The notes beneath the pieces were generated by a model. The model saw only the letters and a program-made list of their open reading frames with translations, was not told where the DNA came from and searched no databases. Position numbers and translations under genes: made by a program. Shown here piece by piece: positions 34,451-44,500 of a stretch of 64,000 nt of DNA. The DNA comes from Opitutia bacterium (GTDB lineage Bacteria > Verrucomicrobiota > Verrucomicrobiia > Opitutales > Opitutaceae): contig CANJIU010000040.1 of assembly GCA_947474365.1 (NCBI GenBank), positions 1 through 64,000 of the forward strand, read 5' to 3'. Position 1 is the first letter of the stretch; the number at the start of each line of letters is the position of its first letter.

Positions 34451-37400
34451 TCAATTTTCACCCACCGCTGACGTGCGCAGGAACGCGATGAGGTCCGCCA
34501 TCTGCTGATGGTCGATCGCCCCTTCGAGGCCCTCCGGCATGAGGGATAGGTTTTGGCTTTGCAGCGTCTTGATTTGATTGCGCAACACCGTGCGCTTCGT
34601 GCCGTCCGGAAACTTCATCACGACGCTGCTCGCCGTTTCCGACGCGAGCAGCCCGTACAACTGCTCGCCCGTGTTGAGCGTGCACGTGTAGGCGCTGTAA
34701 CCGGGTTGGATGTCCGCGCTGGGGTCGAGGATGCTGCCGAGGAGTTTGTCGGGCGGGTGGCCAACGACCGACAGCAGATCTGGACCGATGTCGCGTCCCT
34801 CGGATCCGCGCAGGTGGCAGGCCGCACACACCGCGGTGAAAACCTGGTGACCCTTCACGGGGTCACCCTTTAGCGACAGAGCCGGCCCATAACTCGCCAA
34901 CACCTTGCTGCGCGCCGAGGCGGAGGGATTCATGACTTTTCCCGCCAGTTGCCGAACGCGCCCCGAGTCGTGCCGCATCAATCGCGCGCGCTGCGTGACA
35001 TCCACCGCCGAGCTGGCCAATTCCTTGCGCTCGATCCGGCGGACAAGATCGAACGCCCACGGCTCCCGGCTCATCCAGGCGTTCAGCACGACCGATCGCG
35101 CCGCGGGCCCCAGCGTGGGCCAGGCCTTGGCGAAGGCTGCGGGCACGGCGGGCAGATCGATCGTGGCCAGCGCCTGAATCGCCGCAGTCTGCACCTCGGC
35201 CGGGTGTTTGGGATCGAGCCAGGCGGCGAGCAACCGCAGCGCCTCGGCGGCGTCCGCCGGATCGCGACTGAGCAAGGCGGCCGCGGCGATGCGTTCGGCC
35301 GCAGGGGCCGTTGAGTTGGTCGCCGCGCGGCGGGCCTGCGCGGTGAGCGTGGCGACGTTGTCGAGCAGACGCGTGAGCGGGTCGTTTGCCACCCCGTTGC
35401 GAAGTTGATCGATTGCGCCTTTCCGCTGGGCGATCTGGTCGAGCAAGCGCGCAAACGCCGCGAGCTGCTCCGCCGAGTAAAGCTCCCCGACCGGAGTAAG
35501 TATGGGCGAGAGGAGGGACACGAGCGCGCCCCGGTCATTCAATCCCAACGCAATCGTCAGCAGCCTGTCGGTCAACGTGCTCCCGATCGTGCTCGCCACC
35601 GCGGTAATCAACGTCCGGAGGTGCGGCGTCGCTGAACTCATCACCGCCGCAACCATCCACGGATCCGACTCATGGGCGCGGAGCAACCTACCCAGCGCCT
35701 CGCCGGCCTCAGCGGCGTCCGTCGCCCCGAGCGAAAACGCGAGTTGCATCCGCACCTTCGCATCCGCGTCCGCCACCAGCCGCACCGCAGCGGCCAGCAC
35801 GCCGGGCGTGAACCGCGTCTCCGCGAGGCGCAGGGCGTTCTCGCGCACGCCGGGATGCCCGTCGCCCAGCGCCCGCGCCACCAGCGCAGGCGTGAGGGCC
35901 GCGAGTCCGTCGAGCACGCAGAGCGCGTGCAGACGCGCGAGTGGATTCGGGTTGTGCGCCACCATCGCCTGCAACGGATCGAGAGCGGCCCGGTCGGCCC
36001 GCCACAGCAGCACCTGATGCGCCTTGTCGCGGCGCCAGCCGCTGGGAGCGCCGAGCATCGTGACGAGATCGTACGTGCTGACATTGTCGAGCCGCACGGG
36101 CCGGAACGCGGGCATCTCCACGCGGCTCACACGATAGAGGCGGCCCCGATCATCACCGCGGCGATAATGAGGGAGCATCTCCTCCCTGCCTGCCGGCGGC
36201 AGAAATTGCGGATGTTCGATCATCGCGCGATACATGTCCGCGATCCACACCGCGCCATCCGGCCCCTCACGTACCAGCACCGGACGGCACCAACGATCCT
36301 CGCTGGCAAAGAAATCCAGCTTCCCCTCGCCGAACACCTGCGTGGCGGCAAAGCTCACGCCGTTGTCCGTGACCGCCAGCCGCTGCACGAGATTGTGCAC
36401 CGGTTCGCAGACCAGCGCATTGGTCCCTTCCGGACCAAAGAGGAACGGGTCGCGGCAAAGCCACCCGCCGCAGGCCGACGTGTAGTGTCCGATCGAACCG
36501 AAGTCGTGATAGCGCTTCGCCTCCACGCTCGCCGGGTAGATCGGCGGGCTGACGGCCGGCTTCAGCAATTGCACCCGGGGCTCCTCGACCCCGAAGTGCG
36601 GGTTGCGGCGCAGGTACTGCTCGGGCAGCACGTAATGCCAGAACGGATGCGCGTTCTGCGTCCCAAACCAGCGCCCCCAATTGTCGCGACTCCGGCCGTA
36701 TTGGGTCGGACCACTCTGCGGCTCCAATTCACCCGTGTCGGGCCGGAAGCGAAAGTCCCGGCCACCGACGAACACCTCCTGACCGAGGCGGACCGACTTC
36801 AGCTTCAGTTCGCCGCCAAAACGCTTGGCGTTCGGGCTGCCGGCCGCCACATAGACCCAATTGTCGAGTCCCCAGCGCAGGCCGTTCGCCCGCAATTGCT
36901 GGTTGATTTCCATCAGACCGCTGACGAGCACCTCCCGCTTGTCCGCCCGTCCGTCGCCATTGGTGTCCTCCAAATAAAGGATCTCAGGCGCCGCCGTGAT
37001 GATTGCGCCGCCGCGCCACGTGAGAATGCCGTTCGGGAAATTCAGTCCGTCCGCGAAAATCGTCGACTTGTCATAGCGGCCATCCCCATCGGTGTCCTCC
37101 AGCACGCGCACGCGGCCGCCAGGCTTCCCGTTGCCATCCATGCCCAGCGGATAGTCCGCCATCTCCACGACCCACAATCGCCCGCGGTCATCCCAATCGA
37201 ACGCCACTGGATCAAGCACGAGCGGCTCCGCGGCGACGAGCTCGGCCCGATAGCCCGCGGGGAGGTGAACTTTTTTGAGCGACTCCGCTGGTGTGAGCGG
37301 AGCGTCCATTTCTGCCGGCACCACACCCGCGGGCAACGTGACCGGCACTGCGACGACCGACGGCGCGGAGCGGTTCGCTGATTTCGTCGACGTCTGTTCC

Positions 37401-39706
37401 GGTTCGGCGGAAACCGCCAGCGGCGCGCGGCCGACGATCTGAAAGTGCGCCGCGATCTCGTCCGCGCGGAGCACACGGTCATACACCGCCGCCTCGTCCA
37501 GCTTGCCCTCGAAGGTCGCAAAACGATCCGAACGGCCGCCGAGAAAAACGTTCGTGACTCCCTCCGGCACCGTCCAGTCGGCCTGGCCCTCAAACTCGAT
37601 CTTCCCGTCGAGGTAGGCCGCAATCTTTTCCCCGTCACGGGTCAGGACGACGTGATGCCACGTTCGCATTGCGATCGACCTCGCACCGCCAATATGGGTC
37701 TTCTTCGTGTTGCCGTTGTAGAAAAACAACCGCCCCTCTCCTTCCGCGCCGCGCACCGTTCCGCCGATGCCAATATGGTCTCCCGCCGCCGTCCGGTCGC
37801 CGTCCTGGCCAAGCGAGAAAAGATACCCCGTGACGGGACGCGCATCGGTCGCCAGGGCGTTCCAGAACCAGAACTCCACACTGTACCGCCGGCCCAATCC
37901 GGGCACGTCCGCCCGAATGCGTCCGCCGGCGAGATGCGGCGCTCGGTTGATCTGATCTCCCGAGAAAACCGACGGTTGCTCGGGCACAGCGGAGATCGCA
38001 TCGGCGCGGGACTGCGCGCCTGGCAGATACATCGCGATGCCGTCCTCGTAACGGGCGTTCCGTTTGTGCGCCGTGGCATCGAAGGCAGTCGGCGGACTGA
38101 ACTCGTTCATCCGCCAATAGGCCGCCGGCTGCGACGCGAGCACGGCCCGCGCATAGGGACCAGGCGCGTCGCGAAGCGAACGGCGGGGCTCGCCAGATAC
38201 TTTCTCCAACAGGCCCAGCACCGTCTCGACGATGCGCGGCTCCGCCTCTGGCACAAGACCGGCGGTGCGCGCGGCCCACGTCGTGTAGCCACCGAGTTTG
38301 TGTTGTTCAGGCGGGGGAATGTAACCGTCAGCGCCATTCGCGAGTTCGACATTGAACGTCGCGCTGAACGGACTCTGCGCTTTCAGTTTCAGTCCCGTGA
38401 TGGCAAACACCTCGTTGGGGATCGTCGCGATGCCGAGTCCCCCGATCCGGATCGCCTGGAGCTTCAATTCGCGCTCGGGCGCAACGTGGATAAACACCTG
38501 TTCCCGCGCGTAAACCTCCTCCCGGTTCTTCGCGATCCGGTCACCCATGGCCTCGACCACCTTCCGCGCCCAGGCGAGGCGCGGTTCGTCGGCCACGCGG
38601 CGCCGCAGCGTCAACGTCGTCTCCGCCATCGCGAGCGGAGCGAAGTCTTGATGTCCAATCTTCCGATATGCTGCTGCCGCCACCTCCATCAGGCCGTCGG
38701 CGTACTGTTCCCGCGTGATGTCCTTCTTCGCCTGGCTGTAATCCATCCAATGGGAATCGCCGCTGGTGCCCTGCGACATGATGCCAATGAAGGGCGAAGA
38801 CTCCGTCGCGCCGATTTTTTGGCCGATGCGCTCGGCAAATTCACCATAATAGTCCGCCGACAAGGGCGCCCCGCCGAAGTAGTGCATCGAGAAATTCGCC
38901 AGCAGCGCGAGCGGACGTCCGTCGCGCGTCTGCACCGAGAGCAGTGAGAGATCCGGGTCGATTGGACCGCTCGGCCCGGTGACGTCGGGACTCAAGTAAC
39001 CCGGATGCATGTTCGCCCGAACGGAAGTTTCGCCAAACGGGTCCCCGAGCATCTTGTCCGGCCGGCGAATCCACCGGCGGCAGTTCGTAAACTCCCACGC
39101 CGGCACCACGGCCCACCCGACGCGCGCCGGTTGGAGCTGACCCGCGGCGCGGGCGATGGCCTCGGCAATCTTGCCGGTCAGCAATTCCGCGTAAGCCGCA
39201 TCGAAGCGGGCCCCGAGACATCCCATGGCCGAGGGTGCAGAATGGGTATGGGTGGCGGAGACGAGCATCCGATCCATCGGGATCCCGGTCGTCTTGCTGG
39301 CGATCCCCTTTGCCTCATCGATCAGCTCCCGCATCATCATGCAGGTGTCCACGACGCAGAGTGCGATCCGCGTGGTCCCGTCGTCGAGCACGAGTGCCCG
39401 AGCGTAGAGGGTGTCGCTGACCTTGGTCGCCGATTTTTCCAAGATGCCACCGTTCACGATGACCGGAAAGGTCGACGGGGTGATGTCGATCTTCGCCGCG
39501 CCGGCGCGAAAGATTTTCTCCGCGGCAGTCACGGGAACGGCGAGCAGCAGTGCGGCAACGAGGCCAAACCTGGATAGGCTCTGGGGACGCGACGACCTCG
39601 TCGCGTTTCGTCGACCCACCGCGACGAGGGCGTCGTGGCCCCAGTCAAGGAAATGGACCACGACATCAACGCTGCGCGCGAAGTTCAGGACAAGAAAACT
39701 GCTCAT
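34451..39706 (-). CDS. Fusion: ceramidase-like hydrolase, LamG, PVC haem-binding propeller, HEAT repeats, cytochrome c
   Basis: A 1751-residue exported fusion. The hydrophobic signal segment LVAALLLAVPVTAA lies at about 49-62. A neutral/alkaline ceramidase-like domain (about 65-510) carries the catalytic and zinc-type motif SATHTHSAPSAMG. A LamG domain (about 520-790) follows, with DEAAVYDRVL. A PVC-type propeller (about 825-1240) contains PAESLKKVHLPAGY, FDWDDRGRLWVVEMADYP and RFRPDTGELEPQSG. HEAT-like helical repeats (about 1240-1600) and a cytochrome c domain with CAACH (about 1629) end the chain. The C-terminal 930 residues parallel the whole separate protein at 41544-44579. The 5' end overlaps a palindromic repeat (39581-39644), so the true start is unclear; ATG 39706 is the longest option. 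The reaction and electron partner are unknown. Confidence 0.88.
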   Translation of the reverse strand: MSSFLVLNFARSVDVVVHFLDWGHDALVAVGRRNATRSSRPQSLSRFGLVAALLLAVPVTAAEKIFRAGAAKIDITPSTFPVIVNGGILEKSATKVSDTLYARALVLDDGTTRIALCVVDTCMMMRELIDEAKGIASKTTGIPMDRMLVSATHTHSAPSAMGCLGARFDAAYAELLTGKIAEAIARAAGQLQPARVGWAVVPAWEFTNCRRWIRRPDKMLGDPFGETSVRANMHPGYLSPDVTGPSGPIDPDLSLLSVQTRDGRPLALLANFSMHYFGGAPLSADYYGEFAERIGQKIGATESSPFIGIMSQGTSGDSHWMDYSQAKKDITREQYADGLMEVAAAAYRKIGHQDFAPLAMAETTLTLRRRVADEPRLAWARKVVEAMGDRIAKNREEVYAREQVFIHVAPERELKLQAIRIGGLGIATIPNEVFAITGLKLKAQSPFSATFNVELANGADGYIPPPEQHKLGGYTTWAARTAGLVPEAEPRIVETVLGLLEKVSGEPRRSLRDAPGPYARAVLASQPAAYWRMNEFSPPTAFDATAHKRNARYEDGIAMYLPGAQSRADAISAVPEQPSVFSGDQINRAPHLAGGRIRADVPGLGRRYSVEFWFWNALATDARPVTGYLFSLGQDGDRTAAGDHIGIGGTVRGAEGEGRLFFYNGNTKKTHIGGARSIAMRTWHHVVLTRDGEKIAAYLDGKIEFEGQADWTVPEGVTNVFLGGRSDRFATFEGKLDEAAVYDRVLRADEIAAHFQIVGRAPLAVSAEPEQTSTKSANRSAPSVVAVPVTLPAGVVPAEMDAPLTPAESLKKVHLPAGYRAELVAAEPLVLDPVAFDWDDRGRLWVVEMADYPLGMDGNGKPGGRVRVLEDTDGDGRYDKSTIFADGLNFPNGILTWRGGAIITAAPEILYLEDTNGDGRADKREVLVSGLMEINQQLRANGLRWGLDNWVYVAAGSPNAKRFGGELKLKSVRLGQEVFVGGRDFRFRPDTGELEPQSGPTQYGRSRDNWGRWFGTQNAHPFWHYVLPEQYLRRNPHFGVEEPRVQLLKPAVSPPIYPASVEAKRYHDFGSIGHYTSACGGWLCRDPFLFGPEGTNALVCEPVHNLVQRLAVTDNGVSFAATQVFGEGKLDFFASEDRWCRPVLVREGPDGAVWIADMYRAMIEHPQFLPPAGREEMLPHYRRGDDRGRLYRVSRVEMPAFRPVRLDNVSTYDLVTMLGAPSGWRRDKAHQVLLWRADRAALDPLQAMVAHNPNPLARLHALCVLDGLAALTPALVARALGDGHPGVRENALRLAETRFTPGVLAAAVRLVADADAKVRMQLAFSLGATDAAEAGEALGRLLRAHESDPWMVAAVMSSATPHLRTLITAVASTIGSTLTDRLLTIALGLNDRGALVSLLSPILTPVGELYSAEQLAAFARLLDQIAQRKGAIDQLRNGVANDPLTRLLDNVATLTAQARRAATNSTAPAAERIAAAALLSRDPADAAEALRLLAAWLDPKHPAEVQTAAIQALATIDLPAVPAAFAKAWPTLGPAARSVVLNAWMSREPWAFDLVRRIERKELASSAVDVTQRARLMRHDSGRVRQLAGKVMNPSASARSKVLASYGPALSLKGDPVKGHQVFTAVCAACHLRGSEGRDIGPDLLSVVGHPPDKLLGSILDPSADIQPGYSAYTCTLNTGEQLYGLLASETASSVVMKFPDGTKRTVLRNQIKTLQSQNLSLMPEGLEGAIDHQQMADLIAFLRTSAVGEN
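39581..39644. repeat. Palindromic repeat overlapping a gene start
   Basis: Arms starting ctggggacgcgacgacctcg and ending cgtggccccag are near-perfect inverted copies around a short centre. The same palindrome occurs at 46454-46514, and one arm at 5742-5766. Here it lies inside the 5' coding part of the fusion gene and encodes residues such as VAVGRRNATRSSRPQ just before the signal peptide's hydrophobic core. Confidence 0.75.
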
Positions 39707-39742
39707 AAAATGGGAAAGGGATCGGAGATTGGGATTTGGGAA

Positions 39743-41233
39743 TCAAGGCCGCGCGCCACGCCAGCCTGCCTCCAGCATGGCGCTGAGTTTTCTCACCAAG
39801 GCGGCGTACTCCGGACGGGCCGCGATGTTTTCCCGCTCCGCGGGATCGGCGCCGAGATCGTAGAGTTCGAGTGCCGTCGTTTCGCTGGGAGTCTTGATCG
39901 GATGCCAGCGGGTGAAACGATAACGTGTCGTGCGCACCGAGTCACCCATGACTGCGCCATGCACCACCTGGGTAAAGGCGGCGGTCTTCCACGGTTTGTC
40001 CGGCGCGTTGAGGAGCGGCACGAAACTGATTCCCTCCAGATTCTCCGGGAGCGGCAAACCGGCCAGTTCACACAGCGTGGGGTAAACGTCGACAAACTCG
40101 ACCAGGGCGTTGGTTTTCATGCCAGCGCTTTTTTGTCCAGGCGCGCTGACGATGAGCGGCACGCGGGCCGCCATTTCGAACGCGGTCTGTTTCGCCCAAT
40201 GATTCTGCTCGCCGAGATGCCAACCATGGTCGCCCCACAGGACGATGATGGTGTTCTTCCGGAGATCGAGGCGGTCGATTTCGCCCAGCAACCGGCCGAT
40301 CTGCGCGTCAACGTAACTGACGCAGGCGTGATAACCGTGGATCAGTTCCCGTGTCTTCGCTTCGGACAGCGGACCCTGCCGGGGAATGTCCGTGTATTGT
40401 CCGCGCAATTCGCCCCACGGCGGCAGGGCGACCGGCGGAGCATCCTTCGGCGCGCTCGCGGGGTCGGGCAGCGCGAATCGCGCCCGGTCGTAGAGGTCCC
40501 AATATTTCTTCGGCGCGACAAACGGCAGGTGCGGCTTGGTATAGCCCACCGCGAGGAAGAAGGGCCGGCCTTTCAGTTCCCCCAGCGTCGCGATCGCGCG
40601 CTGCGTCATCTGTCCGTCATAGAGCGTACTGTCCGGCACATCGGGCGCCTCGGTCGTGAGCGCCTGCACGAACTCGGTCGTCCATCCCTCCAACTCCGAG
40701 CCGGATTTTTTGAATTTCCGCCCGTACACTTCACGCGCCGCCGCAATTCCGTCCGGCGTGAAATAATAGCGGGGCGACCCCAGCCAGGCCGGCGCGCTCC
40801 ACGATCGCGGGTCGTGAAAGGCGGTGCCGACATACGCCGTCTCGAACGCGCCGTGAAAAATCTTGCCGAGCGAACGGGTGACATAGCCGTGCTCCTTGAA
40901 CTGCTGCGGCAACGTGACCACGTCCGGCAGTTTTTTCCGGAAGTGCGTATTGTTGCCGAAAACGCCGGTGGCATCCGGTCGCAGCCCGGTCAACAGGCTC
41001 GAACGGGAGGGACAGCAGGAAGCGTACTGGCAGTAGGCGCGATTGAACACCACCGCGCGCGCCGCGAGCCGGTCGATGTTCGGGCTGCGCACCTGCGTCT
41101 TGCCGTAGCAGCCCAGCTCGGGCCGGAGATCGTCCACCGCGATGAAGAGCACGTTGGGCTTCGGCGTGACCGGGGCCGCGCCGGCCGAGCCGAGGAGGCC
41201 AAGCAGCGTGACGAAGACGAGGAGACGATTCAT
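39743..41233 (-). CDS. Exported sulfatase (iduronate-2-sulfatase-like)
   Basis: A 496-residue sulfatase with a clean signal peptide (MNRLLVFVTLLGLLGSAGAA). The metal ligands are D34-D35 in FIAVDDLRPELGCYG. The formylglycine motif is C73-C-P-S-R (CCPSRSSLLTG); the doubled cysteine keeps the C-x-P-S-R pattern with C73 as the modified residue. LWGDHGWHLGEQNHWAKQT (about 325) holds the later metal ligands. FLAVGYTKPHLPFVAPK fits the iduronate-2-sulfatase-like subfamily. It is closely related to the sulfatase at 53238-54722. The Dabb gene ends only 4 bp before its start and the fusion gene begins 36 bp after its stop, so it is within an operon. The substrate is unknown. Confidence 0.94.
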   Translation of the reverse strand: MNRLLVFVTLLGLLGSAGAAPVTPKPNVLFIAVDDLRPELGCYGKTQVRSPNIDRLAARAVVFNRAYCQYASCCPSRSSLLTGLRPDATGVFGNNTHFRKKLPDVVTLPQQFKEHGYVTRSLGKIFHGAFETAYVGTAFHDPRSWSAPAWLGSPRYYFTPDGIAAAREVYGRKFKKSGSELEGWTTEFVQALTTEAPDVPDSTLYDGQMTQRAIATLGELKGRPFFLAVGYTKPHLPFVAPKKYWDLYDRARFALPDPASAPKDAPPVALPPWGELRGQYTDIPRQGPLSEAKTRELIHGYHACVSYVDAQIGRLLGEIDRLDLRKNTIIVLWGDHGWHLGEQNHWAKQTAFEMAARVPLIVSAPGQKSAGMKTNALVEFVDVYPTLCELAGLPLPENLEGISFVPLLNAPDKPWKTAAFTQVVHGAVMGDSVRTTRYRFTRWHPIKTPSETTALELYDLGADPAERENIAARPEYAALVRKLSAMLEAGWRGARP

Positions 41234-41237
41234 GTGT

Positions 41238-41531
41238 TTAGGCCAGCAGCGCGTAATCGATTTCCATGAAGTCAGCTACCTGCGGCAGCCACCGCTCGTG
41301 GACGAAACGCGTGTGCTCGGGATGCCCGTTGTAGCGTTGGTAGGCCGCCGCATCGGCGAACTCCATCGACAGGCCAAAGGTGAACGGGTTCTTGGCGCTA
41401 ATTTGACGCAGGCACTCGAAGCGCTCCACCCCCGGGAGGAGCGCGAGTTGCCGGGCGGCCTGGAGGAAGTCATGCTCGGCGGCCGAGCCGGGCGGATGCT
41501 TGAGACGGAAGACGACGGTGTGACGGATCAT
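41238..41531 (-). CDS. Dabb family protein (stress-responsive alpha/beta barrel)
   Basis: A 97-residue cytoplasmic protein beginning MIRHTVVFRLKHPPGSAAEH, with GVERFECLRQIS and FADAAAYQRYNGHPEHTRFV, the standard Dabb (dimeric alpha/beta barrel) pattern. Such proteins form small dimeric ferredoxin-like barrels; a few are cyclases or stress proteins, most are uncharacterised. It sits 12 bp after the haem-binding gene and 4 bp before the sulfatase gene. It is the only gene of this block without a recognised export signal apart from any regulator. It might process an intracellular intermediate of the pathway, which is inference. Confidence 0.92.
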   Translation of the reverse strand: MIRHTVVFRLKHPPGSAAEHDFLQAARQLALLPGVERFECLRQISAKNPFTFGLSMEFADAAAYQRYNGHPEHTRFVHERWLPQVADFMEIDYALLA

Positions 41532-41543
41532 AGATTTGGAGGA

Positions 41544-44500
41544 TCAACGGCTGCCGCCCGTGAGGGGCTGGCGCAGGTAGGCGATGAGATCCGCCATGGC
41601 CTGGCGATCAATCGCACCCTCCAGCCCCTCGGGCATGAGGGAGACATCCTGGCTCACGAGCGTGGCGATCTCGTTGCGCCGCACGGTCCGGATCGTGCCG
41701 TCGACGAGTTTCATCACCACGCTGGTTGCGCTCTCCGAAGCGAGCAGCCCGTAGATTTGTTCGCCGGTGTTGAGCGTGCAGGTGTAGGCGTTAAAGCCGG
41801 GCTGAATGTCGGCGCTGGGATCGAGAATGCTGCCCAGCAGTTTCTCCGGCGGATGGTCGACGACGGATACCAAGTCCGGGCCAACGTCGCGCCCTTCTGC
41901 GCCGCGCTGGTGACATACCGCACAGACTGCGGTGAAGACCTGATGGCCCTTGCCGGCATCACCCTTGAGCGCGAGGGCCGGACGATAACTCTCCACGACC
42001 TTGCTGCGGGCGGAGCTGCTCGCGTCAAAAACCTTGCGGGCAATCAGGCTGATGCGCTTGGAGTCATGCTTGAGCAATCGGGCCCGCACGGTCGTGTCGA
42101 TCGTGGAGGCCGGCACTTCCTTGCGCTCCAGCCGTCGAACGAGGTCAAAGGCCCAGGGCTCGCGGCCTATCCACGCTCCAAGGGCGAGCTTGCGCGTTCC
42201 GGGACTCATCGTCGGCCACGCCTTCGCGAACGCTGCGGGCACTGCCGGAGTGACAATGGCACTGAGGGCTCGAATCGCCGACGCCTGATCTTCCGTGGAA
42301 TGCTTCGGATCGAGCCACGCCGCGAGCAACGGCAGTGACTCGTCCTGACCCGCCGGGCTGCGGCTGAGAAGCGCGGCAGCGGCGATCCGCTCGCCAGCGG
42401 GAACCGTCGCATCGGTGGCGGCAAGTCGGACCTGCGCCGTGATCGCCACGGCGCGGATCAGCAACCGGCCAAGAGCATCGTTGGCGGAGGCGTCGCGGAG
42501 TTGATCGAGCGTGTTACCGCTCTGCCCGAGCTGCTCCAGAAAACGCGCGAACGCGCCGAGCTGCTCCGGCGAGTAGCGGGAGCCGATGGCCGTGAAAATC
42601 GGCGCGACCAGCGAAGCGATGGCGTCGCGGTCCTTCAACCCCAGTGCGGTGGCAAGCAACGCATCGGAGACCGCAACCGCCGGCCGGCCGGTCATCGCCG
42701 CTATCAGCGCGCGCAGGTGGGGCGTGGCGGAACTCATCACCGCCGAGACCATCATCGGATCGTCGGCATACGCTCGAAGCAGACGTCCCAGCGTTTTCCC
42801 CGCCGCGGCGTCCTGGCTGGCCCCGAGAGTAAAGGCGAGCTGCAGCCGCACCTTCGCGTCCGGATCATCCGCAAGCCGCACGGCCGCGCCGAGCACTTCG
42901 GGCGTGAACCGCGTCTCGGCGAGGCGCAGGGCGTTTTCGCGGATCCCGGGACTTGCGTCGCCGAGCGCACGGAAGACCGCGGCGGGTGGAAGTTTCCCCA
43001 AACCGTCCAGCACGCAGAGCGCGTGCAGCCGGGCGAGCGGATTCGGGTTCTGCCCCGCCATGGTCAGCAGCGGATCCACCGCGGCCGGGTCGGCGCGCCA
43101 GAGGAGCAGCTGATGGGCTTTGTCGCGGCACCAGCCGTTTGCGGCCTCAAGCGCAGCGACGAGCGCCGGGGTGCCGAGCAGGTCGAAACGCACCGGCTTG
43201 AAGGCGGCCATCCCGGGGCGGCTCACGCGATAGAGGCGTCCGCGATCATCGCCGAGACGATAATGCGGCAGCAATTCCTCCTTGCCCATCTGGGGCAGCC
43301 ATTGCGGATGCTCAATCATGAAGCGGTACATATCGGCAATCCACAGCGCGCCGTCCGGCCCCTCGCGCACCATCACGGGCCGGCACCACCGGTCCTCACT
43401 GGCGAAAAAGTCGTACTTCCCTCCGTCGAGTTCCTGTTTCGCCGAAAAACTGACGCCGTTCTCGGTCAGGACCAGGTGCTGCACGAGGTTATGCACCGGC
43501 TCGCAGATGAGCGCGTCGACGCGGTCCGGCCCAAACATCAGCCGGTCGCGATAGATCAGTCCGCTGCAGGCCGAGGTGTAATGCCCGAGCGAGCCGAAGT
43601 CGTGATAACGCTTCGGCTCCACGCTCGCCGGATAGACGGGCGGGCTGGAGGGAGGAGTGAGCAGGTGCACGCGGGTCTCGTTCACCCCGAAATGCGGATT
43701 GCGGGCCAGGTAATGTTCCGCCAGGACGTAATGCCAGAGTGGATGCGCGTTCTGCGTGCCGAACCAGCGGCCCCAGTTGTCGCGGCTGCGGCCAAACTGG
43801 GTCGGCCCGCTCTGCGGCTCCAGTTCGCCCGAATCGGGGCGGAAACGGAAGTCGCGCGCGCCGACCAGCACGTCCTGGCCGCTCCGCGTCGACTTCAGCC
43901 GGGTGTTGCTGCCGTACTTACCGTGATGGCCGCCGCTGGCGACATAAACCCAGTTGTCGAGGCCCCAGCGCAGGCCGTTCGCGCGGAGCTGCTGGTTGCC
44001 CTCCTGCAGACCGCTGAGGAGGATCTCCTGCTTGTCCGCCTTACCGTCTCCATCGGTATCGCGCAGGAACAGGACGTGGGGCGCGGCGGTGACAATCACA
44101 CCGTCGCGCCAAGCCAGGATGCCGTTCGGAAAATTCAGCCCTTCCGCAAATACGGTCTGCCGGTCGTAGCGTCCATCGCCGTCCGTGTCCTCGAGCACTC
44201 GGATCCGGCCACCGGGCTTGCCCCGGCCGTCCATGCCCATCGGATAGTCGGCCATTTCCACGACCCACAGGCGACCACGGTCGTCCCAATCGAAGGCCAC
44301 CGGATCGAGCACCAAGGGTTCGGCGGCGACGATCTCCGCGACATATCCCGCGGGCAGATGGAGCTTTTTCAGCGATTCGGCCGCCGACAGCGGTGGATCC
44401 ACAACAAACGCCGGCTGGTCCACCGGCGGGGTGGCAACCGCAGCGCCGGCGGATTCCGCCAAGAGGAGGACCACCGAGATCAATCCGGTGATCACCAGAG

